Assembly (NCBI RefSeq): GCF_005280255.1 | Contig: NZ_CP040018.1 | Location: 4,092,001 to 4,156,000 of the forward strand | Reading direction: 5' to 3' | DNA: 64,000 nucleotides | DNA from: Arthrobacter sp. 24S4-2 | Lineage (GTDB): Bacteria; Actinomycetota; Actinomycetes; Actinomycetales; Micrococcaceae | Part shown: positions 10,110-23,083 of the stretch, in pieces | Position numbering within the stretch: the stretch's first letter is position 1 | Layout: each line of letters begins with the position of its first letter | Translations under genes and position numbers: made by a program | The notes under the pieces: model-generated | Seen by the model: the letters and a program-made list of their open reading frames with translations, nothing else | What the model was told of the DNA's origin: nothing | The model's database searches: none

Positions 10110-11300
10110 CTACTTGATGATCTTGGTGACGCGTCCCGAACCAACGGTGCGGCCGCCTTCGCGGATTGCGAAGCCGAGGCCCTCTTCCATGGCGATGGGC
10201 TGGATGAGCGCAACGGTCATCTCAGTGTTGTCACCAGGCATAACCATTTCCGTGCCTTCCGGCAGGGTGATAACGCCGGTTACGTCCGTGGTGCGGAAGT
10301 AGAACTGCGGGCGGTAGTTGGAGTAGAACGGGTTGTGACGTCCGCCTTCGTCCTTGGAGAGGATGTAGACGTTAGCCTCGAAGTCGGTGTGCGGGGTGAT
10401 GGAACCCGGCTTGACGACAACCTGGCCACGCTCTACGTCATCGCGCTTCAGACCGCGGAGCAGGAGGCCACAGTTCTCGCCGGCCCATGCTTCGTCGAGC
10501 TGCTTGTGGAACATCTCGATACCGGTAACCGTGGTCTTCTGGACCGGGCGGATGCCGACGATCTCGACCTCAGAGTTGATGGGGAGGGTTCCACGCTCGG
10601 CGCGGCCCGTAACAACGGTGCCACGGCCGGTGATCGTGAAGACGTCTTCGATCGGCATCAGGAACGGCTTGTCACGGTCACGTACGGGGTCCGGAACAGA
10701 GTTGTCCACGGCCTCCATGAGTGCCTCAACGGACTTGACCCACTCCGGGTCGCCTTCCAGGGCCTTCAGGCCCGAAACGCGAACGACCGGTGCTTCGTCG
10801 CCATCGAAGCCCTGCGAGCTCAGGAGCTCACGAACTTCCATTTCAACGAGGTCGAGGAGTTCCTCGTCGTCGACCATGTCAGCCTTGTTCAGTGCCACCA
10901 GCAGGTAGGGAACACCAACCTGGCGGGCGAGCAGAACGTGCTCGCGGGTCTGGGCCATCGGGCCGTCAGTGGCGGCAACCACGAGGATTGCACCGTCCAT
11001 CTGAGCAGCGCCGGTGATCATGTTCTTGATGTAGTCAGCGTGACCCGGAGCGTCTACGTGTGCGTAGTGGCGCTTCTCGGTCTGGTACTCAACGTGGGAG
11101 ATGTTGATGGTAATGCCGCGCTGACGCTCTTCGGGAGCAGAGTCAATCGACGCGAAGTCACGCTTCTCGTTGAGAGTCGGGTACTTGTCGTACAGCACCT
11201 TGGAAATCGCGGCCGTCAACGTCGTCTTACCGTGGTCAACGTGACCAATGGTGCCGATGTTAACGTGCGGCTTAGTCCGCTCGAACTTTGCCTTTGCCAC
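10110..11300 (-). CDS. tuf: Translation elongation factor Tu
   Basis: A 396-residue protein with the GTPase motifs GHVDHGKT (residues 18-25), DAPGHADY (switch II) and NKADMVDD, followed by the two beta-barrel domains. It ends VGSGRVTKIIK. EF-Tu carries aminoacyl-tRNA to the ribosomal A site. It lies 261 bases after fusA with a strong terminator behind it. It could be transcribed with the str operon or from its own promoter in the gap. Only one tuf copy is in the window. Confidence 0.97.
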   Translation of the reverse strand: MAKAKFERTKPHVNIGTIGHVDHGKTTLTAAISKVLYDKYPTLNEKRDFASIDSAPEERQRGITINISHVEYQTEKRHYAHVDAPGHADYIKNMITGAAQMDGAILVVAATDGPMAQTREHVLLARQVGVPYLLVALNKADMVDDEELLDLVEMEVRELLSSQGFDGDEAPVVRVSGLKALEGDPEWVKSVEALMEAVDNSVPDPVRDRDKPFLMPIEDVFTITGRGTVVTGRAERGTLPINSEVEIVGIRPVQKTTVTGIEMFHKQLDEAWAGENCGLLLRGLKRDDVERGQVVVKPGSITPHTDFEANVYILSKDEGGRHNPFYSNYRPQFYFRTTDVTGVITLPEGTEMVMPGDNTEMTVALIQPIAMEEGLGFAIREGGRTVGSGRVTKIIK

Positions 11301-11561
11301 AGGTTCCTCCTAGAACGTTTTCAAATGACTTACCCTTCGACCGCGCTTGTCGCGGCGAAACTTCAGTAAGTCTACTTGGGGGGCTTTGGATTGATGAAAT
11401 TGCAGATTCAGGAACTAATACTAGTCCCTCGAGCCTGTTCGCGCAGATGGCCGAAACCCGGCTTGACCGGATTGCATCGGACCGGGAACCGGCCATCTGC
11501 ACCGGGCTAGTTTCCGGAACCGGAAACGCACCCGAGTTTGTCGCTTTGAAAGTCCGGTGGA
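11301..11561 (-). promoter_or_regulatory. fusA-tuf intergenic region, possible separate tuf promoter
   Basis: This 261-base gap is long for an operon interior. On the minus strand a TAGACT -10-like hexamer lies near 11370, preceded 18 bases upstream by a weak -35 (TTCATC). A second TAGTAT-like box lies near 11420. No hairpin with a U-run was seen, so read-through from fusA remains possible. This is suggestive only. Confidence 0.3.
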
Positions 11562-13676
11562 CTACTCGCCGCGGTTCTTCTGGATGATCTCGTCGGCAAA
11601 TGCCTTCGGGACCTCGGCGTAGCTGTGGAACGTCATGGAGTACACAGCGCGGCCCTGGGTCTTTGAACGCAGGTCGCCGATGTAGCCGAACATGCCGGAC
11701 AGCGGGACGTGCGCGCGGATAACCTTGACGCCCTGGGCATCCTCCATGGACTGCATCTGGCCACGGCGGGAGTTGAGGTCACCGATAACTTCACCCATGT
11801 ATTCCTCAGGGGTGCGGACCTCGACATCCATCAGCGGTTCGAGCAGGATGGGGTTCGCCTTGCGTGCGGCTTCCTTGAAAGCCATACGGCCGGCGATCTT
11901 GAACGCCATTTCCGAGGAGTCAACATCGTGGTACGCGCCGTCAATCAGCGTGGCCTTGATGCCGACGACCGGGTAGCCGGCCAGGACGCCGTCGTTCAGT
12001 GCATCCTGGATACCTGCATCAACAGACGGAATGTATTCGCGCGGGATACGGCCACCAGTGACCTTGTTCTCGAACTCGTACAGCTCGCCGTCGGAAGTGT
12101 CCAAAGGCGCGATGGCGATCTGGATCTTTGCGAACTGACCCGAACCACCGGTCTGCTTCTTGTGCGTGTAGTCATGACGCTCTACAGCGCGCTTGATGGT
12201 TTCGCGGTAAGCAACCTGGGGCTTGCCCACGTTTGCCTCGACCTTGAATTCGCGGCGCATGCGGTCCACCAGGATGTCCAGGTGGAGCTCGCCCATGCCG
12301 GCGATAATGGTCTGGCCGGTGTCTTCGTTGAGGGAGACCTGGAAGGTCGGGTCCTCAGCGGAGAGCTTCTGGATGGCCGTGGAGAGCTTCTCCTGGTCAC
12401 CCTTGGTGTTCGGCTCGATTGCAACCGAGATCACGGGCTCCGGGAAGCTCATGGACTCGAGGACAATCTGGTTGGCCGGATCGCACAGGGTGTCGCCTGT
12501 GGTGGTGTCCTTCAGGCCGATCGCTGCGTAGATGTGGCCGGCGGTAGCGCCCTCGACGGGCATTTCCTTGTTGGCGTGCATCTGGAACAGCTTGCCGATG
12601 CGCTCCTTCTTGCCCTTGGTGGAGTTGACCACCTGGGAACCTGCTTCCACGTGACCGGAGTACACGCGGATGAAGGTGAGCTGGCCGAAGAACGGGTGGG
12701 CAGCGATCTTGAACGCCAGGGCCGAGAACGGCTCTTCGGAAGAAGGCTTGCGCGTCAGTTCCTTCTCTTCGTCGCGGGGATCGTGACCGATCATCGGCGG
12801 GACGTCGAGCGGGTTCGGCAGGTAGTCAACGACGGCATCGAGCATCGGCTGAACGCCACGGTTCTTGAAGGCAGAACCACAGAACACCGGGTACAGCTCG
12901 GAGCTGATCGTCATCTTGCGGATGCCGGCCTTGAGCTCCTCGACGGTGATTTCTTCACCTTCGAGGTACTTCTCCATCAGCTCTTCGGTAGCCTCGGCAA
13001 CGGTCTCGACGAGCGTTGCGCGGTACTCTTCGGCCTTGGCCTGGAGATCAGCGGGGATCTCCTGGACCTCGTACTTGGCACCCATGGTGACGTCACCCTT
13101 GGAGTCGCCGGGCCACACCAGTGCGCGCATCTCAAGGAGATCCACGACGCCGATGAAGTCGTTCTCGGCACCGATCGGCAGCTGCATAACCAGCGGCTTA
13201 GCGCCGAGGCGGCTGATGATGGTGTCCACGGTGAAGTAGAAGTCAGCGCCGAGCTTGTCCATCTTGTTGACGAAGCAGATACGCGGAACGTTGTACTTGT
13301 CAGCCTGGCGCCAGACAGTCTCGGACTGCGGCTCCACGCCTTCCTTGCCGTCGAAAACGGCGACGGCGCCGTCGAGGACGCGCAGTGAGCGCTCAACCTC
13401 AACGGTGAAGTCCACGTGGCCGGGGGTGTCGATGATGTTGATCTGGTTGTTGTCCCAGAAGCAAGTCACGGCGGCAGACGTGATGGTGATGCCGCGTTCC
13501 TTTTCCTGTTCCATCCAGTCGGTGGTCGAAGCGCCGTCGTGCGTTTCGCCGATCTTGTGGTTCACACCCGTGTAGAACAGGATGCGCTCGGTGGTGGTGG
13601 TCTTGCCGGCATCGATGTGGGCCATGATGCCGATATTGCGGACCTTACTAAGGTCGGTAAGCACGTCCTGTGCCAC
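11562..13676 (-). CDS. fusA: Translation elongation factor G
   Basis: A 704-residue protein with AHIDAGKT (G1), DTPGHVDF (G3) and NKMDKLGA (G4), then domains II-V typical of EF-G, which drives translocation. I chose the GTG at 13676 (reading VAQDVLTDLSKVRNIG) because an AAAGGGAGA ribosome binding site precedes it and the length then matches other EF-G proteins. A codon 9 residues upstream would place the start over that site. It follows rpsG and precedes tuf in str-operon order. Confidence 0.96.
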   Translation of the reverse strand: MAQDVLTDLSKVRNIGIMAHIDAGKTTTTERILFYTGVNHKIGETHDGASTTDWMEQEKERGITITSAAVTCFWDNNQINIIDTPGHVDFTVEVERSLRVLDGAVAVFDGKEGVEPQSETVWRQADKYNVPRICFVNKMDKLGADFYFTVDTIISRLGAKPLVMQLPIGAENDFIGVVDLLEMRALVWPGDSKGDVTMGAKYEVQEIPADLQAKAEEYRATLVETVAEATEELMEKYLEGEEITVEELKAGIRKMTISSELYPVFCGSAFKNRGVQPMLDAVVDYLPNPLDVPPMIGHDPRDEEKELTRKPSSEEPFSALAFKIAAHPFFGQLTFIRVYSGHVEAGSQVVNSTKGKKERIGKLFQMHANKEMPVEGATAGHIYAAIGLKDTTTGDTLCDPANQIVLESMSFPEPVISVAIEPNTKGDQEKLSTAIQKLSAEDPTFQVSLNEDTGQTIIAGMGELHLDILVDRMRREFKVEANVGKPQVAYRETIKRAVERHDYTHKKQTGGSGQFAKIQIAIAPLDTSDGELYEFENKVTGGRIPREYIPSVDAGIQDALNDGVLAGYPVVGIKATLIDGAYHDVDSSEMAFKIAGRMAFKEAARKANPILLEPLMDVEVRTPEEYMGEVIGDLNSRRGQMQSMEDAQGVKVIRAHVPLSGMFGYIGDLRSKTQGRAVYSMTFHSYAEVPKAFADEIIQKNRGE

Positions 13677-13706
13677 GGGGTCTCCCTTTCGGATGGACTG
13701 CACGTT

Positions 13707-13734
13707 CGCCGCCGGCTCGTCTGAGCCGGCGGCG
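13707..13734 (-). other. Intercistronic GC-rich hairpin between rpsG and fusA
   Basis: A perfect 12-bp inverted repeat (13707-13718 with 13723-13734) with a 4-base loop lies in the short gap between rpsG and fusA. There is no T-run after it on the minus strand, so it is unlikely to be a complete terminator. It could stabilise or mark processing of the str mRNA. Confidence 0.6.
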
Positions 13735-13745
13735 TCCGGGAAGTA

Positions 13746-14216
13746 TTACCAGCGGTAGTGTGCGAAGGCCTTGTTGGACTCGGCCATCTTGTGGGTGTCT
13801 TCGCGGCGCTTCACAGCGGCACCGAGACCGTTGGAGGCATCCAGGATTTCGTTCTGGAGGCGCTCGGTCATCGTCTTTTCACGGCGGGCCTTGGAGTAAC
13901 CGACCAGCCAGCGCAGGGCGAGGGCGGTGGAGCGGCCCGGCTTGACCTCAACCGGAACCTGGTAGGTGGCGCCACCGACACGGCGGGAGCGGACCTCGAG
14001 GGAAGGCTTGACGTTCTCCATGGCCTTCTTGAGGGCTGCAACGGGGTCGCCGCCGGACTTGGCGCGTGCGCCTTCGAGGGCACCGTAAACGATGCGCTCA
14101 GCGGTGGACTTCTTGCCGTCTACCAGCACCTTGTTGATCAGCTGAGTGACCAGCGGGGAGCCGTATACGGGATCTAGTACTAGCGGCCGCTTGGGGGCCG
14201 GACCCTTGCGAGGCAT
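13746..14216 (-). CDS. rpsG: 30S ribosomal protein S7
   Basis: A 156-residue protein starting MPRKGPAPKRPLVLDPVYG, with the conserved segments VDGKKSTAERIVYGAL and VGGATYQVPVEV, and ending in MAESNKAFAHYRW. S7 nucleates assembly of the 30S head and contacts E-site tRNA. In E. coli it represses the str operon, but no such site was looked for here. It follows rpsL by one base, so tight coupling is likely. Confidence 0.96.
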   Translation of the reverse strand: MPRKGPAPKRPLVLDPVYGSPLVTQLINKVLVDGKKSTAERIVYGALEGARAKSGGDPVAALKKAMENVKPSLEVRSRRVGGATYQVPVEVKPGRSTALALRWLVGYSKARREKTMTERLQNEILDASNGLGAAVKRREDTHKMAESNKAFAHYRW

Positions 14217-14217
14217 A

Positions 14218-14592
14218 TTACTTCTTCTCCATCTTTGCGCCGTAGCGGCTGCGGGCCTGCTTACGGTTCTTCACACCCTGGGTATCGAGGGCGCCACGGA
14301 CGATCTTGTAGCGGACACCCGGAAGGTCCTTAACACGACCGCCACGGACGAGCACAATGGAGTGCTCCTGGAGGTTGTGGCCAACACCGGGGATGTAGGC
14401 AGTAACTTCAACGCCACCGTTAAGGCGCACACGTGCAACCTTACGCAGAGCCGAGTTCGGCTTCTTCGGGGTGGTGGTGTAGACGCGGGTGCAAACACCG
14501 CGGCGCATCGGGCTGCCGTTAAGCGCGGGAGCCTTGGTCTTTTTGACCTTAGGCGTGCGGCCCTTACGGACCAGCTGGTTAATCGTAGGCAC
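14218..14592 (-). CDS. rpsL: 30S ribosomal protein S12
   Basis: A 124-residue protein reading VPTINQLVRKGR from the GTG at 14592, the universal S12 opening. GGAG lies about 10 bases upstream. The decoding-centre loops are intact: TTPKKPNSALRK keeps the lysine equivalent to position 43, and RGGRVKDLPG keeps the one equivalent to 88. The protein therefore looks like the streptomycin-sensitive type. S12 controls decoding accuracy. It heads the str operon. Confidence 0.96.
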   Translation of the reverse strand: MPTINQLVRKGRTPKVKKTKAPALNGSPMRRGVCTRVYTTTPKKPNSALRKVARVRLNGGVEVTAYIPGVGHNLQEHSIVLVRGGRVKDLPGVRYKIVRGALDTQGVKNRKQARSRYGAKMEKK

Positions 14593-14919
14593 TCTCGTGT
14601 TCTCCGTTTTATCCGGAGCGGCCGCTGACAGCCGCTCTCCTTTTGCTTTGCCCCGCCGCCCGAGCTTTGAAGAATCTCCAGAGCAGCTGAGGCGAAGCCT
14701 TAATAGTCGGATCGCACACCGGGGAACCTGACTCACATCAGCTTTGTCCCCTAGGCATGCAAAAATGTGGCATACGTTGCACAAGAACCCTGCAAACCGG
14801 AAACGTCGCTCTGGTTCAGCCTTTCAGCTCAACCGGCGCACTCATCCACTGCCACAATAACAATTGGTATCCAGTCTAACATGGACGGCCGCCCAGCCTT
14901 AATCGGCGGCCATGCGCCA
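14593..14919 (-). promoter_or_regulatory. rpsL upstream region (str operon promoter expected)
   Basis: This stretch of over 300 bases lies between the rpoC terminator and rpsL on the same strand. A strong terminator behind rpoC means the str operon needs its own promoter here. AT-rich patches occur near 14761-14775 and 14858-14880. I could not choose a -35/-10 pair with confidence. No gene is supported. Confidence 0.45.
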
Positions 14920-14971
14920 ACGGAAAGGCCCCGCCCCGCTCCGCTGATAGAAGCAGAGTGGGACGGGGCCT
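14920..14971 (-). terminator. Rho-independent terminator after rpoC
   Basis: A 20-bp stem (14926-14945 with 14952-14971) has one mismatch and two G-U pairs when read on the minus strand, and is followed by TTT. It starts about 17 bases after the rpoC stop and should end the rpoBC transcript. Confidence 0.88.
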
Positions 14972-14987
14972 GACGACGGACTAACGG

Positions 14988-18887
<3,900 letters not shown>

Positions 18888-19004
18888 ATGGTCCCTGTTC
18901 TCTCTTGTTCTCTAAATTCTGAAGTCTTGGGTTACGGGAAGAGGGAGGTGGTGCCTGGGAAAGACAGCGCGGCGGGGCCGCTTGCTTTTCCCAGACACCC
19001 CCTG

Positions 19005-22000
19005 CTAGACCTCTTCTACGGAACTGGGCTCTGCACGAGACAGATCGATGCCCAGTTCTTCCGCAGCCGTGAAGACTGCGTCATCAGAGTCACGCATTTC
19101 AATTGTGGTTCCGTCCGTGGAAAGCACTTCCACGTTCAGGCACAGCGACTGCATTTCCTTGATCAAGACCTTGAAGGACTCAGGAACGCCCGGCTCCGGG
19201 ATGTTCTCGCCCTTGACGATGGCTTCGTAGACCTTCACGCGACCGTGGATATCATCCGACTTGATCGTGAGGAGTTCCTGGAGCGTGTAGGCGGCGCCGT
19301 AAGCTTCGAGCGCCCACACTTCCATTTCACCGAAGCGCTGGCCACCGAACTGTGCCTTACCACCCAGCGGCTGCTGCGTGATCATGGAGTACGGGCCGGT
19401 GGAGCGTGCGTGGATCTTGTCGTCCACCAGGTGGTGGAGCTTCAGGATGTACATGTAGCCGACCGAGATCGGATCCGGGAACGGTTCGCCGGAGCGGCCG
19501 TCAAACAGGCGGGTCTTGCCCGAGGAGTTGATCAGGCGCTCGCCATCGCGGGTCACGTTGGTGGAGTCGAGCAGGCCCGTGATTTCTTCCTCACGAGCAC
19601 CGTCGAAGACCGGCGTTGCAACAGTGGTCTGGCCACTCTCGCGCGGCAGGTTCGGCAGCTGCTTGACCCACTCGGGCTCGCCTTCGATCTTCCAACCGGT
19701 CTTGGCAACCCAGCCGAGGTGCGTTTCGAGCACCTGGCCGACGTTCATACGGCCCGGAACACCCAGCGGGTTCAGGACGATATCAACGGGGGTGCCGTCG
19801 GCAAGGAAGGGCATGTCCTCGATCGGAAGGATCTTGGAGATAACACCCTTGTTGCCGTGACGGCCGGCGAGCTTGTCGCCGTCGGTGATCTTGCGCTTGG
19901 CGGCCACGTAGACGCGGACCAGCTGGTTGACGCCCGGGGGCAGTTCGTCGTCGTTGTCGCGGTCGAAGACGCGGACGCCGATGACGGTGCCGGACTCGCC
20001 GTGCGGAACCTTCAGGGACGTATCGCGGACTTCGCGGGACTTCTCGCCGAAGATGGCGCGCAGCAGGCGCTCCTCCGGGGTCAGCTCGGTTTCACCCTTC
20101 GGGGTGACCTTTCCGACCAGGATGTCGCCGGCTTCAACCTCGGCACCAATGTGGATGATGCCGCGCTCGTCCAGGCCCGCCAGGACTTCCTCGGACACGT
20201 TGGGGATATCACGGGTGATTTCCTCGGCACCAAGCTTGGTGTCGCGGGCATCGATCTCATGCTCCTCGATGTGGATGGAGGAAAGAACGTCCTCGGCAAC
20301 AATGCGCTGCGAGAGGATGATGGCGTCCTCGAAGTTGTGGCCTTCCCATGACATGAATGCCACGAGCAGGTTCTTACCGAGGGCCAGTTCGCCCTGGTCC
20401 GTTGCCGGGCCGTCAGCGATGATGCCGCCGACCTCCAGGCGCTGGCCTTCGCTCACCAGAACGCGGTTGTTGTAGCAGTTGCCCTGGTTGGAGCGGGCGA
20501 ACTTGTTGATGCGGTAGTTGGTTTCCGTACCGTCGTCGTTGAGCATGATGACGAGCTCGGCGGAAACCTCGGTGACCACACCGGCTTTTTTCGCGATGGT
20601 GACGTCGCCGGCGTCGACTGCAGCGGCGCGCTCCATGCCGGTACCGACGAACGGCGCCTCGGAACGGACCAGCGGCACGGCCTGGCGCTGCATGTTGGCA
20701 CCCATGAGTGCGCGGTTAGCATCGTCATGCTCGAGGAACGGGATCAGGGCTGTAGCCACGGACACCATCTGGCGCGGGGAAACGTCCATGAACTCGACCT
20801 CGCCGGCGGGAACCAGCACAGGCTCGCCTCCACCACCACGGGCGCGGACCAGGACGGTCTCTTCGGCGAACTTCTTGTTCTCGTCCAGCGGAGCGTTGGC
20901 CTGTGCAATCAGGACCTCTGCTTCGTCGTCGGCCGTCAGGTACTGGACCTCATCGGAAACGACGCCCTCGGAGACGAGGCGGTAAGGAGTCTCGATGAAG
21001 CCGAAGGGGTTGATGCGGCCGTAGGAAGCCAACGAACCGATCAGACCGATGTTCGGGCCTTCAGGAGTTTCGATGGGGCACATACGTCCGTAGTGGGACG
21101 GGTGAACGTCTCGGACTTCCATGCCTGCACGGTCACGGGACAGACCACCCGGGCCAAGCGCGGACAGACGGCGCTTGTGGGTCAGACCCGACAACGGGTT
21201 GTTCTGGTCCATGAACTGCGACAGCTGGGACGTTCCGAAGAACTCCTTGATGGCTGCAACAACCGGGCGGATGTTGATCAGCGTCTGAGGCGTGATGGCC
21301 TCGACGTCCTGGGTGGTCATACGCTCGCGGACAACGCGCTCCATACGGGACAGGCCGGTGCGGACCTGGTTCTCGATGAGCTCGCCGACGGCGCGGATGC
21401 GGCGGTTGCCGAAGTGGTCGATGTCGTCGATCTCGACGCGCAGCTCGTGGTCCTGGCCGTCGCGCTTGCCCGTGAGGGTCTTCTCGCCGGCGTGCAGGGC
21501 AACCAGGAACTTGATCATTGCGACGATGTCTTCAACGTGCAGGACCGAAGCTTCCTTGTCACCAAGGGAGCGGTCGATGCCAAGCTTGCGGTTGATCTTG
21601 TAACGGCCGACCTTGGCCAGATCGTAGCGCTTGGAGTTGAAGTACAGGTTGTCCAGCAGGGACTGGGCAGCCTCGACTGTGGGCGGCTCGCCCGGTCGCA
21701 GCTTCCGGTAGATGTCCAGCAAGGCGTCTTCGCGGGTCTCGGTGGCGTCCTTCTCCAGCGTTGCGCGCATGGAGTCGTACTGGCCGAACTCTTCGAGGAT
21801 CTGGCCTTCGGTCCAGCCGAGGGCCTTCAGCAGCACCGTGACGGACTGCTTGCGCTTGCGGTCAAGGCGCACGCCGACCTGGTCGCGCTTGTCGATTTCG
21901 AGTTCGAACCAGGCACCGCGGGACGGGATGATCTTCGCAGTGAAGATGTCCTTGTCACTGGTCTTGTCGGCGGTGCGCTCGAAGTACGCGCCCGGGGAAC

Positions 22001-22520
22001 GGACCAGCTGCGAAACGACGACACGCTCGGTGCCGTTGACTACGAAGGTGCCCTTCTCGGTCATCAGCGGGAAGTCACCCATGAACACGGTCTGCTGCTT
22101 GATTTCGCCCGTGTTGTTGTTCATGAATTCGGCTTTAACGTACAGCGGAGCCGAGTACGTTGCGTCCCGGTCCTTGCACTCGGCCATGGTGTACTTGGGG
22201 TCAGCAAACTCCGGATCGGAGAAGCTCAGGGACATGGTGCCCTGGAAATCCTCGATCGGGGAGATCTCTTCGAAGATGTCAGACAGACCGGAGCTAGTGG
22301 CGACGCTGAGGTCGCCTTCTTCGACAGCTTTCGCAACGCGTGCCTGCCAGCGTTCGTTTCCGACCAGCCAGTCGAAGCTGTCCGTTTGCAGGGCAAGCAG
22401 ATTCGGAACGTCAAGGGGTTCGTGAATCTTTGCGAATGAGAGCCGGCGAGTGGCACCATCGGTGCTGTCGGCATTGATAGCGGTAGCGTTGTTTACATTA
22501 GAGGTGCTCGAGGCGACCAA
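19005..22520 (-). CDS. rpoB: RNA polymerase beta subunit
   Basis: A protein of about 1,171 residues whose rifampicin-binding region reads GTSQLSQFMDQNNPLSGL, then THKRRLSALGPGG. Asp, His and Ser are present at the positions equivalent to E. coli 516, 526 and 531, the drug-sensitive type. I chose the TTG at 22520 (reading LVASSTSNVNNATA) because AAGGA lies 6 bases upstream. A GTG at 22535 in the same frame is the alternative. The first 30 residues are polar and variable. The gene heads the rpoBC operon, with two promoter-like elements upstream. Confidence 0.96.
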   Translation of the reverse strand: MVASSTSNVNNATAINADSTDGATRRLSFAKIHEPLDVPNLLALQTDSFDWLVGNERWQARVAKAVEEGDLSVATSSGLSDIFEEISPIEDFQGTMSLSFSDPEFADPKYTMAECKDRDATYSAPLYVKAEFMNNNTGEIKQQTVFMGDFPLMTEKGTFVVNGTERVVVSQLVRSPGAYFERTADKTSDKDIFTAKIIPSRGAWFELEIDKRDQVGVRLDRKRKQSVTVLLKALGWTEGQILEEFGQYDSMRATLEKDATETREDALLDIYRKLRPGEPPTVEAAQSLLDNLYFNSKRYDLAKVGRYKINRKLGIDRSLGDKEASVLHVEDIVAMIKFLVALHAGEKTLTGKRDGQDHELRVEIDDIDHFGNRRIRAVGELIENQVRTGLSRMERVVRERMTTQDVEAITPQTLINIRPVVAAIKEFFGTSQLSQFMDQNNPLSGLTHKRRLSALGPGGLSRDRAGMEVRDVHPSHYGRMCPIETPEGPNIGLIGSLASYGRINPFGFIETPYRLVSEGVVSDEVQYLTADDEAEVLIAQANAPLDENKKFAEETVLVRARGGGGEPVLVPAGEVEFMDVSPRQMVSVATALIPFLEHDDANRALMGANMQRQAVPLVRSEAPFVGTGMERAAAVDAGDVTIAKKAGVVTEVSAELVIMLNDDGTETNYRINKFARSNQGNCYNNRVLVSEGQRLEVGGIIADGPATDQGELALGKNLLVAFMSWEGHNFEDAIILSQRIVAEDVLSSIHIEEHEIDARDTKLGAEEITRDIPNVSEEVLAGLDERGIIHIGAEVEAGDILVGKVTPKGETELTPEERLLRAIFGEKSREVRDTSLKVPHGESGTVIGVRVFDRDNDDELPPGVNQLVRVYVAAKRKITDGDKLAGRHGNKGVISKILPIEDMPFLADGTPVDIVLNPLGVPGRMNVGQVLETHLGWVAKTGWKIEGEPEWVKQLPNLPRESGQTTVATPVFDGAREEEITGLLDSTNVTRDGERLINSSGKTRLFDGRSGEPFPDPISVGYMYILKLHHLVDDKIHARSTGPYSMITQQPLGGKAQFGGQRFGEMEVWALEAYGAAYTLQELLTIKSDDIHGRVKVYEAIVKGENIPEPGVPESFKVLIKEMQSLCLNVEVLSTDGTTIEMRDSDDAVFTAAEELGIDLSRAEPSSVEEV

Positions 22521-22611
22521 GAGGGATCCTTCCACAGACCTTCAGGCGTTTTCAGATCTCCCCCGTTGCAAGCCCTGCAGAATGACTCCGCAGCGCTACC
22601 AGTCCGGTTCC

Positions 22612-22641
22612 GCTATATGACCCGGGAACCCAGGCTGTCCA
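22612..22641 (-). promoter_or_regulatory. Candidate rpoB promoter, proximal
   Basis: On the minus strand TGGACA (22636-22641, five of six matches to TTGACA) and TATAGC (22612-22617) are separated by 18 bases. The predicted transcript would start near 22605, about 85 bases before rpoB. The -10 box lies in an 11-base element, TCATATAGCGG, that recurs 88 bases upstream. Confidence 0.6.
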
Positions 22642-22697
22642 TGATGATGCGCGTCTTTGACGGCACGTTAATGGATCAGCTGCTAGGCAAAGCCCAC

Positions 22698-22728
22698 CGC
22701 TATATGAAGGCTGAAGGTAAACAGGGAA
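22698..22728 (-). promoter_or_regulatory. Candidate rpoB promoter, distal
   Basis: A second copy of TCATATAGCGG lies at 22698-22708, giving the same TATAGC -10 box (22699-22704). The best upstream hexamer at 18-base spacing is TTCCCT, only three matches to consensus. The exact repeat of the box is the main support. Confidence 0.45.
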
Positions 22729-23083
22729 GACGCAAATATCTACGATACGGCAAAACATCGCAGGTGTCTACCCCACTTCCCCGGTTATTGCAAGCACCGT
22801 TGCCGAAGGCACCTATTCCGCCCCCTCTGCCCCTCCGGCAGGCGGCGCTCCCCCGCTACAGCTTTTTGGACGACGACGGCGCAGCTGACGCGCTGGACGG
22901 TTCCGTCGTCGGTGCGGCGTTTCCGCCACCCTACTCAGCCGCGTCCGGCGCCGCACACTGGCACCATGGGCAGTTGTCCCCATACCCGGCGGAATGGAGC
23001 CGGCCGGAACGGCGTTTGAATGGATAGGTGATTCGGCTCACGATAGCCTTGGCCTACATCGTCACAGATCGGAAGAGATAACC
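22729..23083. other. Divergent intergenic region between rpoB and thiolase
   Basis: The stretch continues the 563-base gap between rpoB (minus) and the thiolase gene (plus). An open frame crosses part of it on the plus strand, but its proline-rich translation shows no family signal and no ribosome binding site. The thiolase ribosome binding site GGAAGAG lies at about 23071-23077. No terminator or repeat was found here. Confidence 0.4.

Noticed and set aside
22566..23027. A 153-codon plus-strand frame between rpoB and thiolase
   Set aside because: No ribosome binding site, proline-rich low-complexity translation, and it overlaps the probable rpoB promoters.
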